Below, piece after piece: positions 42,797 through 53,288 of a stretch of DNA of 64,000 bases. The stretch covers positions 1,054,001 through 1,118,000 of the forward strand of contig OZ345355.1 in NCBI GenBank assembly GCA_977006965.1, given 5' to 3'. A program made the translations under genes and the position numbers. The notes under the pieces were generated by a model. That model was not told the origin of the DNA, did no database searches, and worked only from the letters and a program-made list of their open reading frames with translations. The stretch's first letter is position 1; every line of letters starts with the position of its first letter. The DNA is from Phymatolithon calcareum. Taxonomy: Eukaryota; Rhodophyta; Florideophyceae; Hapalidiales.

Positions 42797-45163
42797 CTAC
42801 ATTCGCGTCTTGCGCGGACCAATCGCCGTATGGATGACTCTTAGCGCGAAAGACAGAGCCGTGTCCTCCTTCTCCACTATGCACGCCCGCTCCGCGTTAC
42901 CCACACGACGTGCCACAGAGGTCAGCGCCTTCCGTTCGATCTCCCATTCCCATTCGCAAAGCGGTGGATTCCAACGTCCATAGTTGCGACGCGCCTTCTC
43001 CAAATTGACATCACTCGGTTCAGTGAACCATTCCAGATCTGTGGGCAATGTCTCCTTGCACGATTCAAATACCGTCTTCTCCGATGTCGCCTTGCCCAAC
43101 TTCTCCGCCACAGTTTTCAGACACAACGACGCCGTCTCCACAGCCCAGCGCGGATGTGCCATAGTGTCTGGCGCCACTGGTTCGTCGCGACGAGTTGCGC
43201 CCTCCTGAAACCACACCAGACACGCCTGTCCCAGCAGAAGTCGTCCGCGTTTCTTCACTGCCGCAGCCAACATCACGTCTGCATACTCCACTCCGGCCAT
43301 GGCAGCGACTGTAGAATCGGCCACAACGACTGTGGGAGTAGGCTTCCGGTTTGGTTTGATGTCCCGAGAGACCATGTCGCTCGCCTGTGTCGACGAATTT
43401 GCATTCCCATCTAGCTCGGTGCGACTGACCGTGCTATTGAAGTGCGACGCAAAGGAAATGGCGACAGGAAACGCAGTTGGAGTAGTACTCACTTCGTTGT
43501 CTTGCACTTCGATCTTCACTTCCTGCTTGGCGTGTCTCACCTTGGCGGGCTTCGTTGCCTCACCATTTGCAATACCCCTCGACCGTCCGTCAGGGCGCTC
43601 GAGGGACAAATCATTTTTTGAATTCTCATTAATCTTATTGCTCACATTCTGCACGAGAGTCTTAATCACGTCGACGGCACTTGCTAGCGATTCAAATTTG
43701 CCCTCCAAAGATGTGTACATCTTGGAGAGACGATCGTTCTCCTTGACTGTCTGTGCCAATGTACTCGAATTCTCCTTCGAAAGCTTAGAAATTTCAGCAA
43801 TATCTTTAGCCAATCGACCAACATTCTCTTTCAATTCCTTATTCAACTTTTCAACATTTTGCACATACGTTGAGAGTGATTCCTTTCCCTGACTTGCAAG
43901 TGTAGCAATTTCCTTCTGGATGGGGACCAGTTCCTTTTTGACATCCTCCGACGCCTTGACCGCGCGATCGACGGCAGGTGTAATCTCGTTTACCCGTTTA
44001 GCGAGTGGAGCCAGCTCAGAAATACCTTTCGATAACGGCCCAATCTCCGCGGCCAGCTGTTTCTCAAGCTGTTCAACTAGCGACCTCACCTGCACAATAT
44101 CGGTATCCCCAGGGACGACATTGAGGGCACGAACGTCGGATGCGGCATGAAGTACCTCGCTTGGCGTGATCGTTTGCTTATTTTTACCAGAACCCTTCGG
44201 AGTCGCATTTCTCGTCGGAGACCTCACGGCGGAAGCAGATGCCTTAGTAGGGCTACGAGTGGCACCTTCATGCAAAGTCGGCGACTGGACATCACGCATA
44301 TTCGAATCTTGTCGCGGGGACGTTGTGAGATTTTCACCTCCAGATATTTCAACATCTTCACTGTGCGAAGAACGCGAGCTTTTAGTCTTCTTGGATGGAT
44401 TTCCAGCAGATCTATCTTCCATTTCCCGTTTCGACGCGCTCTTCTTGGGGCGACCGCGACCACGGCCACTCTTCGATGATGATCCCTTGGCTCCATCATT
44501 GGACTTACGACCCTTTGCCTTACCCTTAGAGTCGGGAGCGTCGATGTCCATTCGCGCGGCCGTAGGCACAGACGTCGTCATCCGCGCCGCAGAGGGGGAC
44601 GCAACATTCATCGTTCGAGTGTTAGTCTGAGTTGCCATCGCCGGCCGGGATCCGGAGGGCGCCTGCGAAGCCGAGAGCGCCGTGGCTAAGCCTATCGGCG
44701 CACGGGGCGGTGCGGGATCGAAACCACCAGCTGCGCGTTGATCGGAGGACGCCGGAACGGTACCGACAGTGGCCGCCGGGGCGGCGCGCGATGCGATCGA
44801 CGGACGGGCAACGCCATCGACCACGGTGTGCACTCTCTGCAGCTGATCCGCAGTCTCTCGTGCCGCAACGGGTACGTTCGAAGATGCAGCCGTCGTCCTC
44901 GACGGCATGACGGGTGATTTGCCAGCGGGGAGTGCGCGCGCACCCTCGAGTCGCCAGACCTCGTCGGCCAGGTCGAGCTCCTCCTTGTCTCCATCGTCAT
45001 ACAGCACGACAGCCTTGCCTGCGGTAGTGTAACTTTCCACCTGACCGGCGTAATGTACGTCGTCGTCAGGCCAATATACTTCGATGCGCGTGCCTACGCG
45101 GGGGCTGCTGGCGTTCGCCGCGGAGGCGGGCGCGGCTGCAAGCCCCCCGCTGCCTTCGGCCAT
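42797..45163 (-). CDS. Tudor-like / coiled-coil protein, paralogue 1
   Basis: An intact intronless frame of 788 residues. Residues about 24-74 (GTRIEVYWPDDDVHYAGQVE … VLYDDGDKEELDL … EVWRL) form a Tudor-like domain with the W-P-x-D-x-x-Y-x-G and Y-D-D-G-D patterns seen in plant PDS5-type and other chromatin Tudor proteins. An AT-hook-like GRGRPKKSASKR lies near residue 235 in a long disordered basic region. Residues about 355-520 are heptad-rich (coiled coil). The C-terminal 160 residues (LVWFQEG … LEWFTEPSDVNLEKARRNYG … NPPLCEWEWE) match those of the divergent neighbour. It is probably nuclear and chromatin-associated; this is inferred from the Tudor domain and AT-hook. It lies head to head with paralogue 2. 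The start ATG at 45163 is the first before the domain. No TATA box was found. Confidence 0.85.
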   Translation of the reverse strand: MAEGSGGLAAAPASAANASSPRVGTRIEVYWPDDDVHYAGQVESYTTAGKAVVLYDDGDKEELDLADEVWRLEGARALPAGKSPVMPSRTTAASSNVPVAARETADQLQRVHTVVDGVARPSIASRAAPAATVGTVPASSDQRAAGGFDPAPPRAPIGLATALSASQAPSGSRPAMATQTNTRTMNVASPSAARMTTSVPTAARMDIDAPDSKGKAKGRKSNDGAKGSSSKSGRGRGRPKKSASKREMEDRSAGNPSKKTKSSRSSHSEDVEISGGENLTTSPRQDSNMRDVQSPTLHEGATRSPTKASASAVRSPTRNATPKGSGKNKQTITPSEVLHAASDVRALNVVPGDTDIVQVRSLVEQLEKQLAAEIGPLSKGISELAPLAKRVNEITPAVDRAVKASEDVKKELVPIQKEIATLASQGKESLSTYVQNVEKLNKELKENVGRLAKDIAEISKLSKENSSTLAQTVKENDRLSKMYTSLEGKFESLASAVDVIKTLVQNVSNKINENSKNDLSLERPDGRSRGIANGEATKPAKVRHAKQEVKIEVQDNEVSTTPTAFPVAISFASHFNSTVSRTELDGNANSSTQASDMVSRDIKPNRKPTPTVVVADSTVAAMAGVEYADVMLAAAVKKRGRLLLGQACLVWFQEGATRRDEPVAPDTMAHPRWAVETASLCLKTVAEKLGKATSEKTVFESCKETLPTDLEWFTEPSDVNLEKARRNYGRWNPPLCEWEWEIERKALTSVARRVGNAERACIVEKEDTALSFALRVIHTAIGPRKTRM

Positions 45164-45707
45164 GTCGTCGGCGGTGCAGGCGGCAAGACTGGCGGCTGCA
45201 AGACAGACGGCTGCAAGACTCGGCTGCGGAAGGGACGCACCCAGGTGGCGCAGCGAGTCGCCAAATAACGGGTCGGCGAACCTGCGCGTATGAGCCGGAC
45301 TGCCAGATCGCGCGGCAGGCGGCTCTGTATGCCCCCCTCTCGGGGACCGTCGCGTCTTGATGCACAGAGCTACTGTAGGTGGTCAAGGAGATCATAAAGG
45401 AAAATGTGAAAAGATTCGAAAACTTTTGCGAATTCCACTCTTTGTGAGTGATGATTGGACGAGAAGCTGGCAGATAGTCGTTTAACTTAGGGTTGACAGA
45501 AAAGAATTCAAGGGAGCTATAAATATTGCCGATTTCTTGTCCAGTGGACTGTTTTTCTTTTTTGTCTCAATTGACCTTTGTTCAACAGTTTTGTGCAAAG
45601 GCAAAATTCTTTCTTTTGCACGAAGGCACACAAAAGGCACTCACGAGCTTGCGGTCGCGACGTTGGCGTTCGAAATACGTTTAGAAAGAAAGAGACAGGA
45701 CAACGAG
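45164..45707. promoter_or_regulatory. Shared intergenic region of the divergent pair
   Basis: A 544-bp region lies between the two start codons. The half next to paralogue 1 is GC-rich with imperfect GGCTGCAAGAC repeats at about 45177-45228. TATAAATA at 45518-45525 is positioned to drive paralogue 2, which puts the transcript start near 45550, downstream of the in-frame ATG at 45537. Confidence 0.6.
45518..45525 (+). promoter_or_regulatory. TATA box of paralogue 2
   Basis: TATAAATA lies 183 bp upstream of the preferred ATG at 45708. Transcription starting about 30 bp downstream would exclude the ATG at 45537 or place it at the very cap. Confidence 0.55.
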
Positions 45708-48263
45708 ATGCGCGGTCGAAGAGCGACGGCGCGTACGGATGCGCAGGAAGGAGATTTGATTGAGGTCTACTGGCCGGGTGACAAACGATATTATGCAGGT
45801 AAAATCGCCCGCTTCGACCCTGTCGCCAAGCTCTTTCGAGTTGAGTACGTCGACGGAGACATTGAAAACCTCGACCTTACCATTGAAAAATGGCGACATG
45901 CAGGGCCAAATTATGTCGAAACCTCTTCTGTGCCTTCCGGCGAGGATGACGACGAGGATGACGACGAGGAGGTCGACGAGGACGAAGAGGAGGAGGAAGA
46001 GGAGGAAGATGAGCAAGAAGAAAATGACGCAGACTCTACTGCGGAAAGAGGAAAAGAGGACAACATGGACATAGATGACGCTGATGAAGAGAAAGTGAAC
46101 AAGTCTCATGTGAATGACAAAAAGGATTCGTCCTCCAGATCATCACTCCCCTCCAGATTGGAAAAAAAATCTGAGCATTCTCCCTCTGCCAGGAAAATTC
46201 TTCCCAGAGCAGACACGGTAAAGCATAATCGACAACCCGCGAGAAGTCTAACCCCTCAACGCCGACAAAACGGTACTGCAAATCGTGCCCCCACGTCGCC
46301 GCCGGCCTCCAAACTCGCCAGTATCGGTAACGCCGTAGCGAAAGTATCAGGGCCAGTTTTCACAGTTGTCAATCATCCAGGTGCTGTGTCTTCCACTGTT
46401 CCATTTGAGCAGACAGCGGCAACAAGGCATAATTCCAGTGCCAACAAGGACGGTGCCTCAGAGCCTGCTTCGCCTACACGGTCGGCTAACAGAGCAGTAT
46501 CTGCCACGACGAACAAGCAAGTGGGACCGGCTCGAGCGAGGACATCAAGTGCGTCAGGGGAAGTGGGCAAGGGGAAGAAAATCGGAAAGCAAACTACTGT
46601 CACTCTTAAGGGTGGGAAACGGCAATCCAAATTTACCGTCATTCCGCGCAGAAGTGTGGCGCAATCGACCACTGGAAAAAAGACTGCAGGGACTGTTGCG
46701 AACGGACATAGCGCGCAGCATGCTAGTAACAGTCCTTCATTAGGCACTCGTGCTGCCAGCGCGCAGCATCATGGTGCAACTAAACGCGGACGAGCACATG
46801 CTGAGAGTCCAGACTCTGGGAAAGGGAAGCGACCACGGAGAGATGCGGGAGAGGAAACGGGCGCTCGGATTGTCGATAATGTGGCACATGTGGACATGAT
46901 GAAGCTTTTGTCCCTTGAGGCGTCGAAGCAATCGATCGGAATGGCAGTAGGTCCGCTTCAGGCGAAGGTACAAGACTGCGGCAAGGAGCATGATATGCTC
47001 AAGGAACAGCAGGGCAACATGAAGAAATGCCTGGAAGATGTACACACCCAACTCGCAAAGATTGAGGAAACTTGCAACGCGCAAAAAATTAATGAAATTG
47101 TACGGAAATCCATTCAGGTGTCGGTGGCGGAATTGCGCACATATATCAAGAGCACGATTGACGAGTCAGAACGGCAACGAAAGCAGGCAAACGCTGCGCT
47201 CCGGATGCGTGTTGCAGAGATTGAGTCTGAGACCCAGAAAATCGCTACTGATGTTTCAAAGATGCCCACCTTAGTTGCTGACAAAGTTGTCGTGAATATG
47301 GACATTGAGCGCGCGAACTCACGCGCCGAGTTGAAGAAGATTGTGGAGGATGCCAAAGGACTTTTTGACAACTCGCGTAATGAAGTTGTGGAAGAGATGA
47401 AGTCTTATATTGATCAAACGGCGAACAAGGCGGTTGCGAAAGCAACTAATATTATCTCCGCCACCTTGCCTAACGTTGTCAGCGCACAACTTGCCACGCA
47501 AATGGAGGCGATTATCACGAGCATGTTGGCAAAGCATCAAGTAGTTGCCCCAATGGTAGGTCAACCTCAGGCGCTTGGTGGCAATACGGTGCTGCCAACA
47601 CCAACATCACCGGTTGGCACAGCGCCGACGTCCGCGCCACCGGCACCCGGTCTCGTCGTCCCTCCTTCGGCACCGCAACCGACCTCGCAACGCATGGTAT
47701 CGCCTACGACATTGTCACAACCACCGTCACAACCCGCGGGCAACTTGAGCGCCGGCGGCGACATGGCGCCGCCATTGAAGACCGAGCAGACATGGTTGGC
47801 AGAGAAAACCGCGTTCGCAAAGGCACTTGTCGGGCGTTCTGCAACCATATGGCTTCTCGAGGACACAGATCGATCTGCGCCGCCGGCACAGCAAAACTTG
47901 CGGCGCACATGGGCAAAGGAATGTTGCACACTATGCTTCAGACATGTGAGCAGCAGTTTGTCAAAGTTTTCAGATCCTGCTGAAGCTATGCGTGTGTTGA
48001 ATGCGTCGTTATGTGTGGATGATATGGACCTTTCGTGGTTTCTGGAGCCTATCAATGCGGCGAGTATCGAAAAGGCGAGATTAAATTACTCGACCTGGGA
48101 TCCGCCGTTGTGTAACGATGAGTGGCATGCGGAAGCTTCTGTGCTCAAGGAGCTGTCGCAGCGGTTTGGCGTTGCGCAAGGCAGGATAAGTCCGAAAGCG
48201 AGTGATAGCGCTTTGCAAATTGCTATTGCGATTACACATGCCGCGGCGAGCGGTGAGGAATGA
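45708..48263 (+). CDS. Tudor-like / coiled-coil protein, paralogue 2
   Basis: An intact intronless frame. I prefer ATG 45708 (851 residues) to ATG 45537 (908). The extra 57 residues are not conserved in paralogue 1, and a TATA box sits at 45518. Residues about 14-66 (GDLIEVYWPGDKRYYAGKIA … VEYVDGDIENLDL … EKWRH) are Tudor-like. An almost pure Asp/Glu run covers about 78-106. A basic Ser/Thr/Ala-rich region follows, then a coiled coil (about 397-590), a Pro-rich linker (about 618-685) and a C-terminal domain (TIWLLEDTDRS … LSWFLEPINAASIEKARLNY … WDPPLCNDEWH). The first and last domains align with paralogue 1; the middle shares only architecture. A chromatin or DNA-scaffold role is inferred. 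I do not recognise the C-terminal domain. Confidence 0.85.
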   Translation: MRGRRATARTDAQEGDLIEVYWPGDKRYYAGKIARFDPVAKLFRVEYVDGDIENLDLTIEKWRHAGPNYVETSSVPSGEDDDEDDDEEVDEDEEEEEEEEDEQEENDADSTAERGKEDNMDIDDADEEKVNKSHVNDKKDSSSRSSLPSRLEKKSEHSPSARKILPRADTVKHNRQPARSLTPQRRQNGTANRAPTSPPASKLASIGNAVAKVSGPVFTVVNHPGAVSSTVPFEQTAATRHNSSANKDGASEPASPTRSANRAVSATTNKQVGPARARTSSASGEVGKGKKIGKQTTVTLKGGKRQSKFTVIPRRSVAQSTTGKKTAGTVANGHSAQHASNSPSLGTRAASAQHHGATKRGRAHAESPDSGKGKRPRRDAGEETGARIVDNVAHVDMMKLLSLEASKQSIGMAVGPLQAKVQDCGKEHDMLKEQQGNMKKCLEDVHTQLAKIEETCNAQKINEIVRKSIQVSVAELRTYIKSTIDESERQRKQANAALRMRVAEIESETQKIATDVSKMPTLVADKVVVNMDIERANSRAELKKIVEDAKGLFDNSRNEVVEEMKSYIDQTANKAVAKATNIISATLPNVVSAQLATQMEAIITSMLAKHQVVAPMVGQPQALGGNTVLPTPTSPVGTAPTSAPPAPGLVVPPSAPQPTSQRMVSPTTLSQPPSQPAGNLSAGGDMAPPLKTEQTWLAEKTAFAKALVGRSATIWLLEDTDRSAPPAQQNLRRTWAKECCTLCFRHVSSSLSKFSDPAEAMRVLNASLCVDDMDLSWFLEPINAASIEKARLNYSTWDPPLCNDEWHAEASVLKELSQRFGVAQGRISPKASDSALQIAIAITHAAASGEE

Positions 48264-49010
48264 TCGGAGTCGATTTGTGCGACGCATGTGGTTGTCGCTG
48301 CTGACCTTTGTTTATGTATGAGAAAGGCGTGGGAGAGGTTGCACTGGAAAAGATCTATGTTTGTGTAATGAAGGCCATGTATGTGCATTTGGGCCGAGCG
48401 CACTGATTACTGTGTATTGTGCGAGGAATGCCTAATGCCATTTGGAAGAATGGGGCATTGTATAGTGCATTTACTATCCTACGTCCGAAAAGGACGCTCT
48501 TCTCAAGCAAACATTTATTCTTCGTCCGGGAGCAATCGATTATATTTACGAAAAACTTCCATGTCGCCGTGTAATGACAGCGGAATGCCAATGAATGTGT
48601 GTGTTTAGCTTTGGCCATAAACGTGGAATAGTCCCCGCTGTTGCATAGAGGATTGCTTGCGTACCCGGAACATAGGCCTCTCTCCTTGGCAATATACCAA
48701 ACCAAGATATCGAATCGGCCATAACAAATGCCTCCGACCTTAACATGTTGACTTTGGCATATGCTGGCTCCGTGTCGGCTCCGCTTGGCGTTGGATTGAG
48801 TTTGAGAACTTCATGATTTCACAACAGTCGCCCCAGCAATAAGAATTGAGATTACCATCTCCAATATTTGGGCGCAGGATGTGACACTGGTATGAAACCC
48901 TTTGTCTGTTGCGGCTTCCAAGTTCCTTCATTCATTTTGCCATTTCCCCTAATGAGGCTAGCAGCGATTCGAGGGTCTAAGTTTCTTCCATTCTATCCTA
49001 CCGTTCGCGA
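48264..49010. other. 3' flank of paralogue 2, no gene
   Basis: Frames here (for example 48546-48746 minus, 48355-48705 minus) overlap each other on different frames and are not recognised. The first part should be the 3' untranslated region of paralogue 2. Confidence 0.35.
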
Positions 49011-49017
49011 GGAGTTA

Positions 49018-49841
49018 TATGTTGATTTATTTTAAAAGCTCCCATAACCTCAATTTGATTAACAGGGCAGCTTCTCGCTGTCTTCCACATTCATCTCTCT
49101 GCTAGCCTCCAAATATCTCCTTAATCCGAATTTCTCTCCCTGCGAGGGCTCGAGTGAGTCGTTCGCATTCATATTCTGTTTCTTGATCCATCTTCATGCA
49201 CCGTAGTGTGCGTTGTAGCACAGCGAGCTCAACCACAGCACCGGGCCCAAAGTACTTCGCTAAAACTGATTTTCTCCACGAAGGAGCTCTGTTGAAAAGA
49301 AATCTCAGGCACCTCAACCGCGCAGTTCTGTCCCTTATATGTAACACTCCTGGTAGTTCATTCGGCTTGTCGACCGGGATTTTAACTGTCCGTCCCTCTT
49401 CTTCCATCGTTCATATTTTTGCTGCTTCCCGTATGCGTCCGGTTTTTGATACCATTCCTTCTTCTGCTTGTTTTAGAGCTTCGTTGAGGTGCTTCTCTTC
49501 TCTAAGATGCCCAATATCCTTTGATACATCTTCTAGGTCTTCTTCTCTTCCTTGGTATTCTTCTGTGAGCTCAAGGTACTTCTTCCGTCTTACCAGGCTG
49601 AAGGCGAACCTTTCAGCCTGGTGCGCTCTCCTCATCTGTGGGCTGGCGAGTCGGCAGAGCACTCGCATCCGCTCCCTTCGATGTTCAGCATATTTTCCGA
49701 AAACATACCTGAAGAAAAGACCTTCTGCTGCTTCGATTGCCGATAACAGAAGTTTGGTGATCGGGGTCAGGTGAATGGCATACTCCCAATTGGGGAGAAT
49801 CAATGATTTGAAAATCCTGATGCAAGTGGCTGGCTGGAAGG
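49018..49841 (-). pseudogene. LINE-A copy, young 3' half
   Basis: The minus-strand frame (49841-49411) runs FQPATCIRIFKSLILPNWEY … AEHRRERMRVLCRLASPQMR … EEGMVSKTGRIREAAKI. A second frame (49407-49102) holds LPGVLHIRDRTARLRCLRFL … EYECERLTRALAGREIRIKE. The tail (minus strand GGGAGCTTTTAAAATAAATC) ends at about 49018. It is truncated at 49841 in the middle of the RT thumb. One frame break lies near 49409. It is very close to the 39.4-40.2 kb copy, with scattered single substitutions. Confidence 0.8.
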
Positions 49842-51640
49842 CAAATATGTGGAGCAGACCTGCTTTCCCCAAGTGTTTGGATCAGTGTTTCGAGGGCGGA
49901 CTAGAGACTTTCGAAATCAATACAAATGTCAGCTACCTCTGGCTTCCTTCACTTCAAAAGGCCAAAAATGCCGATAAAATATTTTAGACGTGAAGGGGGC
50001 GAGAATGATATTGCATTGAGCTAAAGCTATGGCGTGCGCTTACAGGAGGTATAAGCCTAGTCCTCTGTGCCGAATATAAGCCAAAAGCTGAGGACGAAAT
50101 ATTAAATGACGGCAGTGTAACAGACTATAGAAAGACGAGCTCAAGCTGCAGCTCTTCCGCGAAATACATAAAGCACACAGGCTCAAACCTCAAACCTAGC
50201 TAGAATAGAAATCTATGCGCGCAGTTGTTCGTGAGACGATATGCGCGGCATCCGACGCTACTGGAAGAGGAGCTTGGATGTCTGGGAAAGACGCTGCATG
50301 AACACGTTGAAGCAAAAAAAAACCGGAAGCGAGTGTGGACAAGCGGGGAAGAAAGGAAAGTCCTAGGGTGATCACCATAAATGTAGTCCACACAGAAATA
50401 TCGAGCTGGGCACGGCAGTAATACGAGAAGAAATCAAGGTGCCATTGAACCTTCAGTTATGCAGCCAGCCACCTTTCGAATAAAAGAATACACTTCGTCA
50501 CAGGCAACAGTAGATGCTATGAATTCCTAGCAGACGAGAGAGCAGTTTATCTCTCCTTGGCATCAACAGAATCAAATTCTATGAAGACCAGACAAAATAC
50601 CATGTTGCAGTTTGGTTTTCTAAGCTCTCAACGCGCATGGCAATTAAAGAGCTTCTCAAATCTGATGCCCACAAGAAGCTGCTGATATCCTCGCGGAAAT
50701 CAGAGCGTTCGGCATCCCGTCCGGAAAAGATAAATCGTAGAATCAGCAGTACCGGAAAGAACGAGGCAGACGCTTGCGCAACACTCATTTGAGGATACTG
50801 TAGTCGGTGCAAACAGCGAAGAAACGAGATATCACAGGCGCTTAAAGTTGATTAGACATGAAGGACTCAACAGCAACTCGATATTAAGAAAGAAATGCAT
50901 TACTTTCACAAAATAAATTGCCACTGCCTGCCATTGATATGACTCCACATACATCCCAAGCAGCGTGCCGTGCTTTGCTGATCGTCGAAACAGACTGCTG
51001 GCACAGGGCAGAGGAGGTACCCGACTTTGGGTGGGACGTATGGCCCCCTTCTAAATACACTTTGCTATCTAGGGTTTATGATATCGAATAGGAAGACATT
51101 CATCAAAATTACGAAAAGTCTTAAACCAGAGAAGCACGTGTACTGATCGGAGAAACACAGAAACACGTGATATTTGCGCGGCGCCTGGCACCGACAAGCT
51201 GTGAAACATCCATCAAAAACAATCATGCATTGTTTCTTGGGGTCGTCCACTGTGAAGTATAGTGTACGTGAACATCACAGCTCAGATCGGATTGGCTGAG
51301 ATGCAATCTTTTTTGTCCACGTTTGACAGCCAGTAAGAATGCAAAAGTTTCTTTTAGAGGTAAAAAGAGAAGTGGTTTGTCATAAAAGATTCTAAGATCT
51401 CACCCGGAGTACAAGTGCCCCCTTTTCCTAAAAATCTTTTAGCTGACCTCCTTGATTCTTATTTATTTGTCGCGCCCGCTGCTTTGCCCTTGGATAATTG
51501 TGGAAAACGCTTAATCCACAAGAAAACACTCATCGTTGAAGGCGTGGACTACGGGTGTATCTAATCCCCTTTGCTACTCACTCTTTAATATCTCAATGTC
51601 AGTTTAACTTAGAATAGCTCCTCGCAACTCAAATCGAGAT
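49842..51640. other. No recognisable gene
   Basis: Almost 1.8 kb with only short frames and no shared repeat that I could match in this window. Confidence 0.4.
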
Positions 51641-51642
51641 CA

Positions 51643-51918
51643 TCAAGGTCCTATTAGGGTTTTTCTTTTTTGTAATAAAGACTTTATTAAACCTCCATAG
51701 TAGGTGATCTGGCTGAACATAAGGGAATTGAGCGTCTCGCGTATCAATGCGCAGCGAATTAACAAAGGCTGGACCTCTTCAAATTTCGGCTCGATTTCTT
51801 GGATAGCGCGCTCTTTAGATCGTCTGTTGGTCCCTTCGACCACACAGAGCTCTAGAGGTTCCATCCTTTCCCGGAAGTCTTGGATTTTTGTTCGACTTCT
51901 CAGAACGAATAATTCCAC
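51643..51918 (-). pseudogene. Possible retroposon ORF end
   Basis: A 91-codon minus-strand frame (NRRSKERAIQEIEPKFEEVQ … ALIRETLNSLMFSQITYYGG) runs into a tail-like sequence, TTTAATAAAGTCTTTATTAC, with A-rich bases. The helical charged character and A-rich 3' end resemble the ORF-X type of element, but no second copy lies in this window. Confidence 0.35.
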
Positions 51919-52001
51919 TTGGCACAGAAAAAGTGTGACAGGGCTGCAGAAGAAGAATGTAATCTAATTTAAGAGTTACCAGCAATTTTAAATCTGCTTG
52001 T

Positions 52002-52771
52002 CAGGGTTCGTCCCAATTCAATTTTTCTTTATTGCTTCCAATGGAACAATTTGCCAAGCAATAGCAATAGGATTTCTCGAACGCAACTCTTGCCATTGCG
52101 AACTTGACGTCCTGTTCTTTCCAATATGCCTTATAACCTACCGTAAACCTAAACCTAACGCACTTGTGCGATGGCGCGGATTCTTTGCGAGCAAGCATCA
52201 CACATGATTGACATTCTGCGTCTCTCCCTTATTTCACCTTACAATACATGACAAATCTCTCAAACTTTGTTCTTTCCTGCAGATATCGTTATTCAACCAG
52301 CGGCCCTGACGAGACAACTTGATCAATGTTGAGAAGTACAAAACGTTCCAGATGCTTCGGTGATGACTTATCACCGAATATGGACGTACGCTTGCACATC
52401 GTGGCCATTGCCCTGGTTCCTAACTCCTCCTCCTATGTCATAAACAGTAAGGTCTACCCTCCAACAGCCAAAAAACCAAAAAGTGATATGTGTATCACGA
52501 GCCAGCCAAACTGGACCTCGGTGTGTCGAGTGACTTCGACTGAATGAATGCACACAGGTGCAACCTTGCCCCCTGTCGATGCTCTAAGACATCTAAAATC
52601 AAACTCCATCGGTCCAATATGAGTTGAAATTTGGAAACTATGCTCCAGGAACAATTGTAATTCGAACCTCTTCTCGAATTACAGTTGCAATAGCGAAAAC
52701 TCCGAGCAATAAATATAAAATTGCAATTAATTGCAATTAACTGCAATAAAATTAAATTGGGACGATCCCTG
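52002..52771. mobile_element. Non-autonomous hAT, 770 bp
   Basis: The termini CAGGGTTCGTCCCAATTCAA and (inward from the right) CAGGGATCGTCCCAATTTAA are inverted repeats with two mismatches. They are flanked by CTGCTTGT (51994-52001) and TTGCTTGT (52772-52779), an 8-bp duplication with one mismatch. Subterminal TTGCAATTAATTGCAATTAA motifs lie near the right end. No transposase frame is readable. Confidence 0.85.
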
Positions 52772-53044
52772 TTGCTTGTATGGAATTGAGAGCTTTCATG
52801 CTGATTAAAAAAAATAACTGACACGGGTTTCATTTTTCTTCTCCTACCACGACTGAAAATAGGCTTGCTCTTTCGTTTTCATGCAATATTATTGTTTTGG
52901 GGCTCTCTGTGTGTCACTGAGATGCTAGTTAGAAAAGGAAGCCGCCCTCCTTCTTTCCAAAAAATGCCATCACTATCACTCTGTCACAAACAGGAGGTGC
53001 ACGCTCGCAATGACTGTTCCAACGCTTCATATCATATGAATCAT

Positions 53045-53080
53045 ATGCCATCAAATAAAAGAAAGAAGGAAAGAAAGAGA
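53045..53080. repeat. Purine simple repeat (GAAA)n
   Basis: AATAAAAGAAAGAAGGAAAG and following resembles the tail of a plus-strand retroposon (compare the minus-strand tails at 33815, 34437 and 57968). Confidence 0.5.
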
Positions 53081-53277
53081 AGCGATGTGAAGAAAACTTG
53101 CCACACTCTCGACTGCGCGAAGAGGAAGATTTCAACCCTCTTCATGAACAAATGCTTTCAGAAAAAAAGCCTATGTGAGCAGCTGAGTTAAGAAGAAGTG
53201 CGCTACATGGACCGAAAAAGTGGGGTAAGCTTGCTAAATCGGCACCCCTTGCAAAAACTACTACTCACCTGTTATGA

Positions 53278-53288
53278 CACTAATGTAC
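53278..53288. repeat. Target duplication of the 5S/LINE-A chimera
   Basis: CACTAATGTAC occurs at 53278-53288 and again at 53426-53436. Removing the insert and one copy restores continuous LINE-C sequence. Confidence 0.8.

Noticed and set aside
43299-44630. Plus-strand ORFs of 154-197 codons
   Set aside because: They overlap the intact 788-codon minus-strand gene and are its shadows.
45911-46102. Ser-rich minus-strand ORF
   Set aside because: Shadow of the Asp/Glu run in the Tudor-like paralogue 2.
48546-48746. Minus-strand ORF resembling a copia integrase fragment
   Set aside because: The resemblance is limited to a few residues; no neighbouring retrotransposon motif or repeat supports it.
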